DNA of 64,000 bases from Hyphomonadaceae bacterium. GTDB lineage: Bacteria; Pseudomonadota; Alphaproteobacteria; Caulobacterales; Aquidulcibacteraceae. The translations under genes and the position numbers were made by a program. Location of the stretch: positions 20,742-84,741 of the forward strand of contig JAEUMQ010000015.1 in assembly GCA_016791425.1 (NCBI GenBank), read 5' to 3'. Below are positions 24,717 to 34,008 of the stretch, in pieces. Within the stretch, counting starts at the first letter, position 1. Each line of letters begins with the position of its first letter. Under the pieces are notes generated by a model, which was not told the origin of the DNA, searched no databases, and saw only the letters and a program-made list of their open reading frames with translations.

Positions 24717-26777
24717 CTACGATCGGATTTTCACGTATGTCCCCGGCGCATCGGCGAGGACGTCGAGCTCGCAATCGCCGGGGACGCGCGCGGGCACGTC
24801 GGGGCCGGAAATCTTGCGCAGCCACTTGTCCCAGTGCGGCCACCAGGAGCCGGGATGCTCCTTGGCGCCGGCCTGCCATTGCTCGAGCGTCGCAGGCAAG
24901 GCCGCGTCATTGGTCCAGTGCTGGTATTTGTTCGCAGACGGATGATTGATCACGCCGGCGATATGGCCCGAACCTGCCATCATGTACGTGACGGGCCCGC
25001 CCCACAGCTTGGCGCTGCGGAAGACGCTCGGCGCGGGCGCGATGTGGTCTTCCTTGGAGCATTGCATGTAGACCGGGATCTTCACCTTGGAGAGGCGGAT
25101 CGGCTCGCCCATGAGGGTGAGCTCGTTCCTGGCCATCGCGTTCTCGCTGTAGAAGCGGCGCAGATAGAACATGTGCAGCGCGGCGGGCATGCGCGTCTGG
25201 TCGGCGTTCCAGAAGAGCAGGTCGAAGGGCGGGGGCTTGTTGCCGAGATAATAATTATCGACGACGTAGTTCCAGATGAGGTCGTTGGCGCGCAGCGCGT
25301 TGAAGGTGTCGGCCATCGCCTGGGCGTCGAGCACGCCGCCTTGGCTCTGGATGCGGCCTTCCAGGTAGGCGAGGCTCGCCTTGTCGGTGAACACGCGCAG
25401 ATCGCCGGCCTGCTCGAAATCCATCTGCGCGGCGAAGAAGGTCGCGCTCTGGATGCGCTGGTCGCCCTTGGCCGCCATCCAGGCGAGGCACGCGGACAGC
25501 AGCGTGCCGCCGATGCAATAGCCGACGGCGTTGACGCGGTCGCAGCGGGTGGCGTCGTTCACGGCGTTCACCGCGGCGAACACGCCGTCCTCCATGTAGT
25601 CCTCGAACGTCTTCTTCGCGAGCGCGGCGTCGGGGTTGGCCCACGAGACGACGAACACGGTGTGGCCCTGGTCGGTCAGCCACTTGATGAAGGAATTCTT
25701 CGGCTGCAGGTCGAGGATGTAGAACTTGTTGATCCAGGGCGGGAAGATCAGCAACGGCACTTCGTGCACCGCCTTGGTCGTCGCTTCGTATTGCAGAAGC
25801 TCGATGACGTCGTTGCGGAAGACGACCTTGCCTTTGCTGGTGGCGACGTTCTCGCCAAGCTTGAAGGCGTCCATGTCGGTCTGGGTGATCGCGAGCGCGC
25901 CTTTGCCGCGCTTCATGTCGGCGGCGAGGTTCTCCATGCCGCGCTTCAGGCTTTCGCCGCGGGTGAGCAGCATGGCGCGCAGCGCGGCGGGATTGGTGAG
26001 CAGGAAGTTCGACGGCGAGGCGGCGTCGACCGCCTGCTTGATGAAGAACGCCGCCTTGCGCTTGGCGTCCTGGTCCAGGCCCTGGGTGCGCTCCACAAGG
26101 TCGGTGAGAAAATCGGCGGTGGCGAGATAGGTGTCGCGCATCAGCGAGAAGGCGGGGTTGGCGGCCCATTCAGGATCGCGGAAGCGCTTGTCGCGGGAGG
26201 GCGGGGGGGCTTCGGCCTCGATGCCCAGCATCATGTTGAGGGAATGACGCTGCCAGATGTCGGCGTAGCGCGACCACAAGCCGGCATAGGCGTCGCGCAG
26301 CGTGTCGGGCTGGTGGGCGAGGTGCGACCAGAATTCGGTCATTGCGCCCTGGACGTCGAACGGGTCGGGCTTGGCGGTGAGGTTCGCGCCCTGGTCGAGG
26401 AAGGCGGTGGCGAAGAGCGTGTTCGCCTGGGTGACCGCCGCGGCCAGGTTGCGCGAGAGGTCGGCGAAGGCTTCCGGGGTCTGGGCCTGCATCAGCTCGG
26501 GCAGCGTCGGGGAGGGGACGGGCGCGGCTGGCGCGGGCTTGGCGGGCGCAGGTTTGGCGGCAGCGGGCCTTGGGGCAGCCGCGGCGGCCGGTTTCGGCGC
26601 GGCCTTGGGGGCCTCGCGCTTGTCGGCCTCGGGCTCCTCAGCGGACGCGGGCTGGGACGGGACCGGGGCGGCGTCGGCCTGGAGCGCTGCGGGAGCGGCG
26701 GGCCGGCGGCGGGTGACTTTCGGGCGCAGCGCTGGCGTCGCCACAGGCGTTCGGCCAGCGTCATCAGGCGCTGTCAT
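24717..26777 (-). CDS. phaC: Class I poly(3-hydroxyalkanoate) synthase with extended N-terminus
   Basis: A 686-residue enzyme that polymerises hydroxyacyl-CoA into PHA granules. The nucleophile cysteine sits in the lipase-box variant GYCIGGTLL; other family motifs are PPWINKFYILDL, TVFVVSWANPD, FDLLFWNAD and the histidine region MAGSGHIAGVINHP. Class I synthases are usually near 590 residues; here the first 110 are Pro/Ala/Lys-rich low complexity, probably disordered, ahead of the conserved start. The ATG at 26,777 has AGGAG eight bases upstream. Divergent from a small predicted lipoprotein gene; no phaA/B/R is visible nearby. Confidence 0.95.
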   Translation of the reverse strand: MTAPDDAGRTPVATPALRPKVTRRRPAAPAALQADAAPVPSQPASAEEPEADKREAPKAAPKPAAAAAPRPAAAKPAPAKPAPAAPVPSPTLPELMQAQTPEAFADLSRNLAAAVTQANTLFATAFLDQGANLTAKPDPFDVQGAMTEFWSHLAHQPDTLRDAYAGLWSRYADIWQRHSLNMMLGIEAEAPPPSRDKRFRDPEWAANPAFSLMRDTYLATADFLTDLVERTQGLDQDAKRKAAFFIKQAVDAASPSNFLLTNPAALRAMLLTRGESLKRGMENLAADMKRGKGALAITQTDMDAFKLGENVATSKGKVVFRNDVIELLQYEATTKAVHEVPLLIFPPWINKFYILDLQPKNSFIKWLTDQGHTVFVVSWANPDAALAKKTFEDYMEDGVFAAVNAVNDATRCDRVNAVGYCIGGTLLSACLAWMAAKGDQRIQSATFFAAQMDFEQAGDLRVFTDKASLAYLEGRIQSQGGVLDAQAMADTFNALRANDLIWNYVVDNYYLGNKPPPFDLLFWNADQTRMPAALHMFYLRRFYSENAMARNELTLMGEPIRLSKVKIPVYMQCSKEDHIAPAPSVFRSAKLWGGPVTYMMAGSGHIAGVINHPSANKYQHWTNDAALPATLEQWQAGAKEHPGSWWPHWDKWLRKISGPDVPARVPGDCELDVLADAPGTYVKIRS

Positions 26778-26930
26778 TGATTCGTCTCCTGGCGAGCCCT
26801 GCTTTTGGGGGATCTTGGCCATCGGTGACACGGTGAGTCTGCTGGCGGCACAAGTAGCGGCCGGGACCAAAAGGCTGGTATAGGACGCACTCGTATAGGA
26901 CGCTTCGGCGTCCCGAACAGGGGGTATTGC

Positions 26931-27317
26931 GTGCCGAAAGGCGGAAGTCCTCATGGAGCGTCGGCGTTGAGCGCGAATCTGGCGTTGAGCCTGCTCGCCC
27001 TGGCGATCACCGGGGCGGCGACGGTCGGCTGCGCGAGCGGCGACCGCGCCGAGCCGCCGGCCTGGTTCAAGCAGCGCGAGAAGGAATTGCGCCGCGAGGG
27101 CTATCCCAGGCTGGCCAATATCCCCGACCGGGTGGACGCCAATGTCGATCAGGCGCACTGGGATCAGGTGCGCAGCGAGCTCGATGCAGACGCAGCCGCA
27201 TTGCGAGCTAGTCCGCGTAGCGAGGCGCCGCCGACCGCTGACGCGCAGGACCAGGCGGCGACCGCGTTCGAAGAGAAGGCGCGCGGCGATCTCGAAGCGA
27301 CGCGCACCCAGCACTAG
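26931..27317 (+). CDS. Small exported or lipoprotein-like protein, unknown function
   Basis: A 128-residue protein starting with GTG (GGGGG lies about six bases upstream). Residues 14-36 are a hydrophobic signal segment ending GAATVGCAS, an imperfect lipobox, so it may be a lipoprotein. The mature part is polar and helical (WFKQREKELRREGYPRLANI). No family recognised. It lies between divergent phaC and the aminotransferase, on the aminotransferase strand 81 bases upstream. Confidence 0.65.
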   Translation: MPKGGSPHGASALSANLALSLLALAITGAATVGCASGDRAEPPAWFKQREKELRREGYPRLANIPDRVDANVDQAHWDQVRSELDADAAALRASPRSEAPPTADAQDQAATAFEEKARGDLEATRTQH

Positions 27318-27398
27318 ACAAGCTCCGCAGCGGACACCATTGCTCACCCCCGGTCCCGGGTGTGCGCGGCGCGTGGCGGGGCGCCAAGAGTTCAAGCC

Positions 27399-28595
27399 AT
27401 GACCGATTTCTACAAGACCCGCCGGCTGCCGCCCTACGTGTTCGAGGAAGTGAACCGGCTCAAAGCCAAGCTGCGGAACAAGGGCGTCGATATCATCGAT
27501 TTCGGGATGGGCAATCCGGACCTGCCGGTCCCGCCGCACATCATCGACAAGCTCTGCGAAAGCGCCCGCGCGCCGCGCACCAACCGGTATTCGGCTTCGC
27601 GCGGCATCCCGGGCCTCAGGAAGGCGATGGCCGGCTATTACGACCGGCGCTTCGGAGTGAAGCTCAATCCCGACACGCAGGTGGTGGCGACGCTCGGCTC
27701 GAAGGAAGGCTTCGCCAACCTGGCGCAGGCGATCACGGCGCCTGGCGATGTGGTGATCGCGCCCAACCCGTCCTATCCGATCCATGCGTTCGGCTTCATC
27801 ATGGCCGGGGGCGTCATCCGGCACATCGAGGCGCACTCGCCGGAGCAATATCTCTCCGGGATCGGGCGCGCGGTGCGCCATTCGGTGCCGCCGCCGATCG
27901 CGATGATCCTTTGCTATCCGGCGAACCCGACCGCGCAGGTCGTCGATCTCGACTTCTACAAGGACGCCATTGCGCTGGCGAAGAAGCACGAGATGTTCGT
28001 GCTCTCCGACATGGCCTATTCGGAAGTCTATTTCGACGACGCCAGCCCGCCGCCGTCGGCGCTGCAGGTGGAGGGGGCGACCGACGTGTGCGTGGAAGTG
28101 AACACGCTCTCGAAGACCTATTCGATGGCGGGCTTCCGCGTCGGGTTCGCGCTCGGCAACGAGCGGCTCATCGCGGCGCTCGCACGGGTGAAGTCCTATC
28201 TCGATTACGGCGCGTACACGCCGATCCAGGTGGCGGCCGCGGCGGCCCTCAACGGACCGCAGGATTGCGTGAAGGAAATGCGTCAGACGTACAAGCACCG
28301 GCGCGATGTGCTTTGCGAGACGTTCACGAAGGCGGGCTGGCATATCCCGGCGCCGAACGCGTCGATGTTCTGCTGGGCGCCGCTGCCGGAGCAGTTCAAG
28401 CATCTGGGCAGCGTGGAATTCTCCAAGCGGCTGATGGAGCAGGCGGAGATCGCGGTGGCGCCGGGGGCGGGGTTCGGCGAGTACGGCGACGGCTTCATCC
28501 GCATCGGCCTGGTGGAGAACGAGCAGCGCATCCGGCAGGCGGCGCGCAATCTGAAGAAGTTCCTGTCGAGCAATTCAGCGGTGGCTGCGGAATGA
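27399..28595 (+). CDS. Class I aminotransferase, AlaC-like
   Basis: A 398-residue PLP enzyme. Markers are the N-terminal LPPYVFEEVNRLK and IIDFGMGNPDLPVP, CYPANPTAQVVDLDFY, and the PLP lysine in NTLSKTYSMAGFRVGF. This start and length fit the alanine/glutamate-pyruvate transaminase group (AlaC/AlaA type) often found just before hom in alphaproteobacteria. It moves amino groups between alanine or related amino acids and 2-oxoglutarate in the cytoplasm. Substrate is inferred from resemblance. It is followed by the C-rich repeat and homoserine dehydrogenase on the same strand. Confidence 0.9.
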   Translation: MTDFYKTRRLPPYVFEEVNRLKAKLRNKGVDIIDFGMGNPDLPVPPHIIDKLCESARAPRTNRYSASRGIPGLRKAMAGYYDRRFGVKLNPDTQVVATLGSKEGFANLAQAITAPGDVVIAPNPSYPIHAFGFIMAGGVIRHIEAHSPEQYLSGIGRAVRHSVPPPIAMILCYPANPTAQVVDLDFYKDAIALAKKHEMFVLSDMAYSEVYFDDASPPPSALQVEGATDVCVEVNTLSKTYSMAGFRVGFALGNERLIAALARVKSYLDYGAYTPIQVAAAAALNGPQDCVKEMRQTYKHRRDVLCETFTKAGWHIPAPNASMFCWAPLPEQFKHLGSVEFSKRLMEQAEIAVAPGAGFGEYGDGFIRIGLVENEQRIRQAARNLKKFLSSNSAVAAE

Positions 28596-28616
28596 TGTCG
28601 GCGTCGCAGAACGTGC

Positions 28617-28733
28617 GCCCCTCCCCCCTTGCGGGGGAGGGTAGGGAGGGGGGGCGTTCAGGAACGAGCGCTCTTTCCTCGACGCCCCCCACCCCCAGCC
28701 CCCTCCCCGCAAGGGGGAGGGGGACGCCCCCAT
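28617..28733. repeat. Composite C-rich inverted repeat before hom
   Basis: Two hairpins, CCCTCCCCCC-TTGC-GGGGGAGGG at 28,618-28,641 and CCCCCTCCCC-GCAA-GGGGGAGGGGG at 28,699-28,723, lie inverted to each other. The complement of the stretch between them contains GAGGAAAGAGC, also present at the ends of the 17.2 and 24.7 kb copies. It fills most of the 154-bp gap before hom. Confidence 0.85.
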
Positions 28734-28749
28734 CTGCGAGCGCTGCGCC

Positions 28750-30063
28750 ATGAGTCAGAAGAAAGAACTCAGGATCGGGATCGCGGGGCTCGGCGTCGTC
28801 GGGGGCGGATTGCTGAAGCTGCTGGAGGGGCCGAGCCCGCGGGTCGGGGGGGGACGGCTCAAGGTGGTCGCGGTGAGCGCGCGCAACCGGTCGCGGAAGC
28901 GCGACGTCGATATCTCCGCGTACGAATGGTTCGACGATCCGGTGGACCTTGCCGCGAAGCAGGACATCGATGTGCTGGTCGAGCTGATCGGCGGCTCGGA
29001 CGGGCCGGCGAAGAAGGCGGTGGAGATCGCGCTCAAGCGCGGCGCCCATGTCGTCACCGCGAACAAGGCGCTCTTGGCGATGCACGGCGAAGAGCTGGCG
29101 GCGCTTTCAGAGGAGACGGGCGGGCGGATCCTATTCGAAGCGGCGGTCGGCGGGGGCATGCCGATCGTGAAGGCGGTGAAGGAGAGCCTGGCGGGGTCGC
29201 TCGTCTATGCGCTCTCCGGTATCCTTAACGGCACCTGCAATTATCTCCTGTCCGAGATGGAGACGAGCGGGCGCAAGTACGAGGACGTGCTCGCGGACGC
29301 GCAGCGGCTCGGCTATGCGGAGGCCGATCCGACCATGGATGTCGGGGGCTTCGACGCGGCGCACAAGATTTGCATCCTTGCAGCGATCGCCTTCCGCGCG
29401 CGGCCGGATTTCGCGCACGTGGGGATCGAGGGGGTGGAAGCCATCACGCTCGACGACATCCGTCTGGCCGGCAAGCTCGGCTACAGGATCAAGCTCGTTG
29501 CGAAGGCCGAGCGGATCGGGGAGGCCGTGTCGCTGCACGTGCGCCCCGCGCTCCTGGCGTTCGACCATCCGCTCGCGTCGATCATGGGGTCGCTCAATGC
29601 GGCGCTGGTGGACGCCGATCCGGTCGGGCGGCTGACGTTCATCGGTCGCGGCGCGGGCGCGGGGCCGACGGCCTCGGCGGTGGCGGCCGACCTGATGGAT
29701 CTTCTGGAAGGACGCGGCGGGCCTGCGTTTGGGGCGCCGCTCGGCGAGCTTGCGCCGGCGGCGCGCGCGCAGCCGGAGGAACGCGGGCGCTTCTATATGC
29801 GCCTGATCGTGAACGACCGCCCGGGCGTCATCGCGGCGGTGTCCGATTGCCTGGCCAAGGAGAAGATCTCGATCGAGAGCTTCCTGCAGATGCCGGCGGC
29901 GCCGGACGCGCCGACCGTGCCGATCGTGCTCACCACCCAGCCTTGCGCACGCGTCGCGCTTGACGCGGCAGCCAAGCGGATCGAAAGCCTGGAGGCGGTC
30001 GCTGCGCCGCCTCGCATCATGCCGATAGAGGAAACGGATGCTCACCCGCACTTCTGGAACTGA
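28750..30063 (+). CDS. hom: Homoserine dehydrogenase
   Basis: A 437-residue enzyme reducing aspartate semialdehyde to homoserine for threonine and methionine. The Rossmann loop is GIAGLGVVGGGLLKLL; the catalytic domain holds TANKALLAMHG, AVGGGMPIVKA, LSGILNGTCNYLLSEME and the metal/substrate region ADPTMDVGGFDAAHK. A C-terminal ACT domain (about residues 350-430, RFYMRLIVNDRPGVIAAVSD) suggests feedback control by threonine. Its 3' end overlaps glpX by 26 bp, so the two are translationally linked. Confidence 0.96.
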   Translation: MSQKKELRIGIAGLGVVGGGLLKLLEGPSPRVGGGRLKVVAVSARNRSRKRDVDISAYEWFDDPVDLAAKQDIDVLVELIGGSDGPAKKAVEIALKRGAHVVTANKALLAMHGEELAALSEETGGRILFEAAVGGGMPIVKAVKESLAGSLVYALSGILNGTCNYLLSEMETSGRKYEDVLADAQRLGYAEADPTMDVGGFDAAHKICILAAIAFRARPDFAHVGIEGVEAITLDDIRLAGKLGYRIKLVAKAERIGEAVSLHVRPALLAFDHPLASIMGSLNAALVDADPVGRLTFIGRGAGAGPTASAVAADLMDLLEGRGGPAFGAPLGELAPAARAQPEERGRFYMRLIVNDRPGVIAAVSDCLAKEKISIESFLQMPAAPDAPTVPIVLTTQPCARVALDAAAKRIESLEAVAAPPRIMPIEETDAHPHFWN

Positions 30064-31027
30064 GATCGCACGCTCATCCACCGTGCTCAGCGACGCGCTC
30101 GCCTTCGCGGCCGCGCAGGTCGTGATCGAAACGGCGAAAGCCGCCTCGCTGCTCGCCGGCCGGGGCGATGAGAAGGCCGCCGACCAGGCGGCCGTGGACG
30201 CCATGCGCAGCGCCTTGAACGCAATGCACATCCAGGGGCGGATCGTGATCGGCGAGGGCGAGCGCGACGAGGCGCCGATGCTCTATATCGGCGAGACGGT
30301 CGGCCTCGGCGACGGGCCGGAGATCGACATCGCGCTCGATCCGCTGGAAGGCACGACGCTCACGGCCAAGGCGATGGCGAACGCGCTCGCGGTCATGGCG
30401 TTCGCGCCGCGCGGCGGGATGCTGCACGCGCCGGACGTCTACATGGACAAGATCGCGATCGGGCCGGGCTTCGATCCGGACGTGGTGGATCTCGACGCGC
30501 CGATCGCGGAGAACGCGCTCTCGCTGGCGAAGGCGAAGGGCGTGCGGCCGCACGATCTGGGGGTGTGCGTGCTCGACCGGCCGCGGCACTCGGACATCAT
30601 CGATGCCCTGCGTTCGCTCGGCGTGCGCATCCATCTCATTTCGGACGGCGATGTGTGCGGCGTGATCAACACGACGAACCCGGACACCGGCATCGACATG
30701 TATGTCGGGCGGGGGGGAGCGCCGGAGGGCGTGCTGGCGGCGGCGGCGCTGAAATGCGTCGGCGGGCAATTCCAGGGCCGGCTCGTGTTCCGCAACGACG
30801 AGGAGCGCGCGCGCGCGGACCGGGTCGGGATCACGGACTTCAAGCGCCGCTATCTGCTCGACGACCTCGTCTCGACGGATGCGATCTTCGTGGCGGCGGG
30901 CGTCACGTCAGGCTCGATGCTGCAAGGCGTGCGCTGCGTCGGGGGCTATCGCACGACGCATACGCTGATCATGAACTCGGCGACGCGGAACGTGTCGGAG
31001 ATCCGCACCAAGCTGCCGATGGATTGA
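30038..31027 (+). CDS. glpX: Class II fructose-1,6-bisphosphatase
   Basis: A 329-residue GlpX. Metal-binding motifs are IGEGERDEAPMLYIGE and DPLEGTTLTAKAMAN; later segments LISDGDVCGVIN and GRGGAPEGVLAAAALKC are typical. It makes fructose 6-phosphate in gluconeogenesis. The ATG lies inside the last codons of hom, with AGAGGAAA upstream. The hom-glpX order is common in alphaproteobacteria. Confidence 0.96.
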   Translation: MLTRTSGTEIARSSTVLSDALAFAAAQVVIETAKAASLLAGRGDEKAADQAAVDAMRSALNAMHIQGRIVIGEGERDEAPMLYIGETVGLGDGPEIDIALDPLEGTTLTAKAMANALAVMAFAPRGGMLHAPDVYMDKIAIGPGFDPDVVDLDAPIAENALSLAKAKGVRPHDLGVCVLDRPRHSDIIDALRSLGVRIHLISDGDVCGVINTTNPDTGIDMYVGRGGAPEGVLAAAALKCVGGQFQGRLVFRNDEERARADRVGITDFKRRYLLDDLVSTDAIFVAAGVTSGSMLQGVRCVGGYRTTHTLIMNSATRNVSEIRTKLPMD

Positions 31028-31136
31028 GTTCTAGAGGCGTACGCCGTCCTCGGCGTCCTGCTCGGCCATCCAATCCAACAATTGGCGTTGAAATCTCGCG
31101 ACGGCTTCGGGCAGCGGGCAAGACGCGACTGACGCG

Positions 31137-31574
31137 TCAGCGCGGCGCGACGCCGAGCTCCTCCACCTGCGCTTCGAGGGCGCGGATGAGCGCGCGGGCG
31201 ATGGGATCGTCTTCCTGCTTGATCCGGTCGCGCACGGCGGCGCGGATGGCATCGACATGGGCGGCGACGAGGGTTGGGCGCGCGCGGGCCGCGGCCTTGC
31301 CGGCGGGCGTGTCGATGAGCCGGCACAGGGAAGCGGCGAGGCGCGTGACGAACGGATAATCGTAGGTGGCGGCGAGGCCCTTCACGTCATGGGCGGCGTT
31401 GTAGAGCGCCTGCAGGGCGGGGTCGGACCAGCCCTCGGCAACAGCGGATTCGCGCGCGGCCTGGACCTTGTCCACCTCCGCTTCGAGCCAGGGCTGGAAA
31501 TTGTCGGCGAGCGAGGCGAGGGCGGCCTCGGCGCGGGCGACGGCGGATTCGTCGAAAAGCGGTGCGCGTCCCAT
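31137..31574 (-). CDS. HPt (histidine phosphotransfer) domain protein
   Basis: A 145-residue, mostly helical protein. Residues about 60-80 (ALYNAAHDVKGLAATYDYPFVTRLAASLCRL) carry the HxxKG signature of HPt domains, with the likely phospho-histidine in AAHDVKG. HPt proteins pass phosphate between receiver domains of histidine kinases and response regulators. No kinase is adjacent; the partner is unknown. The start at 31,574 (MGRAPLFDES) is preferred over an ATG two codons upstream, but either is possible. Confidence 0.82.
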   Translation of the reverse strand: MGRAPLFDESAVARAEAALASLADNFQPWLEAEVDKVQAARESAVAEGWSDPALQALYNAAHDVKGLAATYDYPFVTRLAASLCRLIDTPAGKAAARARPTLVAAHVDAIRAAVRDRIKQEDDPIARALIRALEAQVEELGVAPR

Positions 31575-31645
31575 GCGCAAGCGTCTGCGCGCGGCGGGTC
31601 AAGAAATGGTGAAGGATTCAAATAATTCGCGGCGCGCCGCGGCGC

Positions 31646-32404
31646 TCATGCGGTGAATTGTTCGCGGATGATGCGTTCTTCGAGGGGATGGCCGGGGTCG
31701 AAGAGCATGGTCAGGGCGGCGGAGGCGTCCTCGCGGATCTCGACGGCGCGGATATCGCGGGTCTCCAGATTGTCGGCGGTGGCGGAGACCGGGCGGCGCT
31801 CGGGGTCGAGCACCTCGAAGCGCACGAGGGAGGTCTGCGGCAGCAGCGCGCCGCGCCACCGCCGGGGACGGAAGGCGCTCACCGGCGTCAGCGCAAGCAG
31901 GCGGGCGCTCAAGGGCACGATGGGGCCGTGGGCGGAGAGATTGTAGGCGGTGGAGCCGGCCGGCGTCGCCACCATCACGCCGTCGCAATAGAGCGCCGCC
32001 ATGCGCTCGGCGCCATCGACGACGATGCGGATCTGCGCGGTCTGCGCGGTCTGGCGCAACAGCGACACCTCGTTGATGGCGTGCGCGACGACCTTGGCGC
32101 CGGCCAGCGTCTCGGCCTCGGAGATCAGCGGGCGGATGCGGACGGTCTCGGCCTTCTCCAGGCGCTCGGGGAGGCCGGCCTCGTCGTAATCGTTCATCAG
32201 GAAGCCGATGGTGCCGCGATGCATGCCGTAGACGGGCTTCCGGTCGGTCAGCCGGCGGCGCAGCGTGTCGAGCATGTGCCCGTCGCCGCCGAGCGCGACC
32301 ACGATGTCGGCCTCCGCTTCCGGCGCGGCGCCGTAGCGGCGCTGCAGCGTCTGCAGCGCCGCTTGGGCCTCGGGGCGGGCGCTGGCGGTGAACGCGATCT
32401 TCAA
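31646..32404 (-). CDS. nadK: NAD kinase
   Basis: A 252-residue enzyme that phosphorylates NAD to NADP. It contains the catalytic [12 protein letters not shown], the substrate loop AINEVSLLR and the family signature [20 protein letters not shown]. The length is normal for the compact alphaproteobacterial form. Cytoplasmic and essential in most bacteria. It stands alone on the minus strand, divergent from the vapBC pair across 64 bp. Confidence 0.95.
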   Translation of the reverse strand: MKIAFTASARPEAQAALQTLQRRYGAAPEAEADIVVALGGDGHMLDTLRRRLTDRKPVYGMHRGTIGFLMNDYDEAGLPERLEKAETVRIRPLISEAETLAGAKVVAHAINEVSLLRQTAQTAQIRIVVDGAERMAALYCDGVMVATPAGSTAYNLSAHGPIVPLSARLLALTPVSAFRPRRWRGALLPQTSLVRFEVLDPERRPVSATADNLETRDIRAVEIREDASAALTMLFDPGHPLEERIIREQFTA

Positions 32405-32468
32405 GGTTGGCCTTGGCGGTTAACGCTGGGGGCGTCCATTTGAGAGCTTTGTATGGTAGAAGGGTTCA

Positions 32469-32780
32469 ATGAGCTTGAACATCAAAGACCCGGAGACCCA
32501 GAAACTTGCCGAGGAGTTGGCAGAGCTGAGGGGCGTATCTGTCGCCGAGGCGGTCAGAAGAGCTTTGCGCGAGGCGCTGCAGTCCCGGGAGGAAGCCGCA
32601 CGTGCGGCGGTCAGGAGCTTTGAAGAGCGGGCCCAGGAGGTGGCGCAGGAGATGGATCGCGCACTCCTGGTGGCGGACCTGGAAGCGATGGGCGCACGGG
32701 TTCGCGCACGGCTGGGTAACGAGCAGCTGCTGGACCATGATGCGCTGCTCTATGATCCAGTCACTGGTCTACCGAAGTGA
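32469..32780 (+). CDS. vapB: VapB-type antitoxin (Rv0623-like)
   Basis: A 103-residue protein. The N-terminus MSLNIKDPETQKLAEELAEL plus VSVAEAVRRALREAL is the Rv0623/VapB pattern, a ribbon-helix-helix-like DNA-binding element that also represses its own operon. The helical middle and acidic C-terminus (DHDALLYDPVTGLPK) would cover the toxin. It overlaps the toxin gene by four bases (GTGA). Confidence 0.88.
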   Translation: MSLNIKDPETQKLAEELAELRGVSVAEAVRRALREALQSREEAARAAVRSFEERAQEVAQEMDRALLVADLEAMGARVRARLGNEQLLDHDALLYDPVTGLPK

Positions 32781-33169
32781 TCATTGACGCTTCCGCCATC
32801 GTTGCGGTGATCCAGGCGGAGGGCGAGGCTGTTCGTTTCAGCCAAGCAATCGCGGAGGCGAGTGTGCGGCGCGTTTCGGCGGCGACCTTCGTGGAGGCTG
32901 CGCTTGTCCTCGATGGGAGGGGCGATCCCGTCGTCAGCGACGAGCTCGACTATTTCCTCGCTCGCATTGCCGCGGTGATCGAGCCGGTGACAGAGGCGCA
33001 GGCGCGGATCGCGCGGCGGGCCTATCGCGATTACGGCAAGGGATCGGGACATCCCGCGCGGCTCAATTTCGGCGACTGCCTGGCTTATGCGCTGGCCAAG
33101 GACAAGAACGAGCCGATGCTGTTCAAGGGAACGGATTTCGGCCAAACAGACATCAAATCCGCCGTCTAA
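32777..33169 (+). CDS. vapC: VapC-type PIN-domain RNase toxin
   Basis: A 130-residue PIN domain starting with GTG inside the antitoxin stop. The acidic metal ligands are visible: Asp4 in MIIDASAIVAVI, Glu in ATFVEAALVLDGRG, Asp in NFGDCLAYALAK and Asp in FKGTDFGQT. VapC toxins cleave tRNA or rRNA when VapB is lost. All four acidic sites are present, so it should be active. Located between nadK and a class II aldolase gene. Confidence 0.92.
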   Translation: MIIDASAIVAVIQAEGEAVRFSQAIAEASVRRVSAATFVEAALVLDGRGDPVVSDELDYFLARIAAVIEPVTEAQARIARRAYRDYGKGSGHPARLNFGDCLAYALAKDKNEPMLFKGTDFGQTDIKSAV

Positions 33170-33180
33170 GGGAGGCGAAC

Positions 33181-33954
33181 ATGGCTGACGACGCAAGCGT
33201 TGGGAGCGTGAAGGGGCGCGTGAGCGCGGAGGAATGGCAGGCGCGGGTGGAGCTGGCGGCGCTCTACCGGCTGGTGGCGCTGCACGGCTGGGACGATCTC
33301 ATCTTCACGCACATCTCGGCGCGGGTTCCGGGGCCCGAGCACCATTTCCTGATCAATCCCTATGGGATGCTGTTCGAAGAGATGACGGCCTCGGCGCTCG
33401 TCAAGGTCGATCTCGACGGGAATATCGTCTCGCCGACGACGTATTTCATCAACGCCGCCGGCTTCACGATCCATTCGGCGATCCATGCCGCGCGGGAGGA
33501 CGCGAAGTTCGTGATCCACCTGCACACGGACGCGGGCGTGGCGGTGTCGGCGCAGAAGGACGGGCTGCTTCCGCTCACGCAGGATGCGCTCATCGTGTTG
33601 CCGATGCTCGCGTATCACGATTACGAAGGCATCGCGCTCAATCTCGATGAACGCGAGCGCCTGGTCAAAGACATCGGCGACAAGCACGCGATGCTGCTGC
33701 GCAATCACGGCACGATGTCGGTCGGCGCCACGGCGGCGCAGGCGTTCATCAATATCTTCTTCCTGGAGCGCGCGTGCGCGCAGCAGATCATGGCGCTGTC
33801 GGGCGGCCGCGAGAACGTGCTCGTCGCGCCTGAGGCCGCGCGTGCGGAAGTCGCGCGGACGACGCCGCCGAGCATGCTCGGGGCGGGCGGCCAGCTCGCA
33901 TGGCCGGGCCTCTTGCGGAAGCTCGCGCGCGAAATGCCGGGCTACGACGCGTAG
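33181..33954 (+). CDS. Class II aldolase/adducin family protein
   Basis: A 257-residue protein of the AraD/FucA/adducin fold. The N-terminal segment LYRLVALHGWDDLIFTHISAR is followed by the Zn ligands: the HLHTDAG pair and a distal histidine in LLRNHGTMSVG. Enzymes of this family cleave or epimerise sugar phosphates; the adducin-like group closest to this layout has no settled substrate. A catalytic Glu near residue 63 (LFEEMTAS) is plausible. Starts 11 bases after vapC, which may be chance. Confidence 0.85.
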   Translation: MADDASVGSVKGRVSAEEWQARVELAALYRLVALHGWDDLIFTHISARVPGPEHHFLINPYGMLFEEMTASALVKVDLDGNIVSPTTYFINAAGFTIHSAIHAAREDAKFVIHLHTDAGVAVSAQKDGLLPLTQDALIVLPMLAYHDYEGIALNLDERERLVKDIGDKHAMLLRNHGTMSVGATAAQAFINIFFLERACAQQIMALSGGRENVLVAPEAARAEVARTTPPSMLGAGGQLAWPGLLRKLAREMPGYDA

Positions 33955-34008
33955 GCGCCGTTGCCCGCAACCCCTGGGCGTGCGAAACGCGGGCGGCGGG
34001 GGTGGGCG

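Noticed and set aside
26778..28403. Upstream extension of the phaC frame on the minus strand
   Set aside because: It runs antisense through the aminotransferase gene; a clear ribosome site and the family start support 26,777.
31031..31136. Short minus-strand reading frame ending PLPEAVARFQRQLLDWMAEQ
   Set aside because: Protein-like ending, but no start codon or ribosome site outside the HPt gene; it may be a remnant of a decayed gene.
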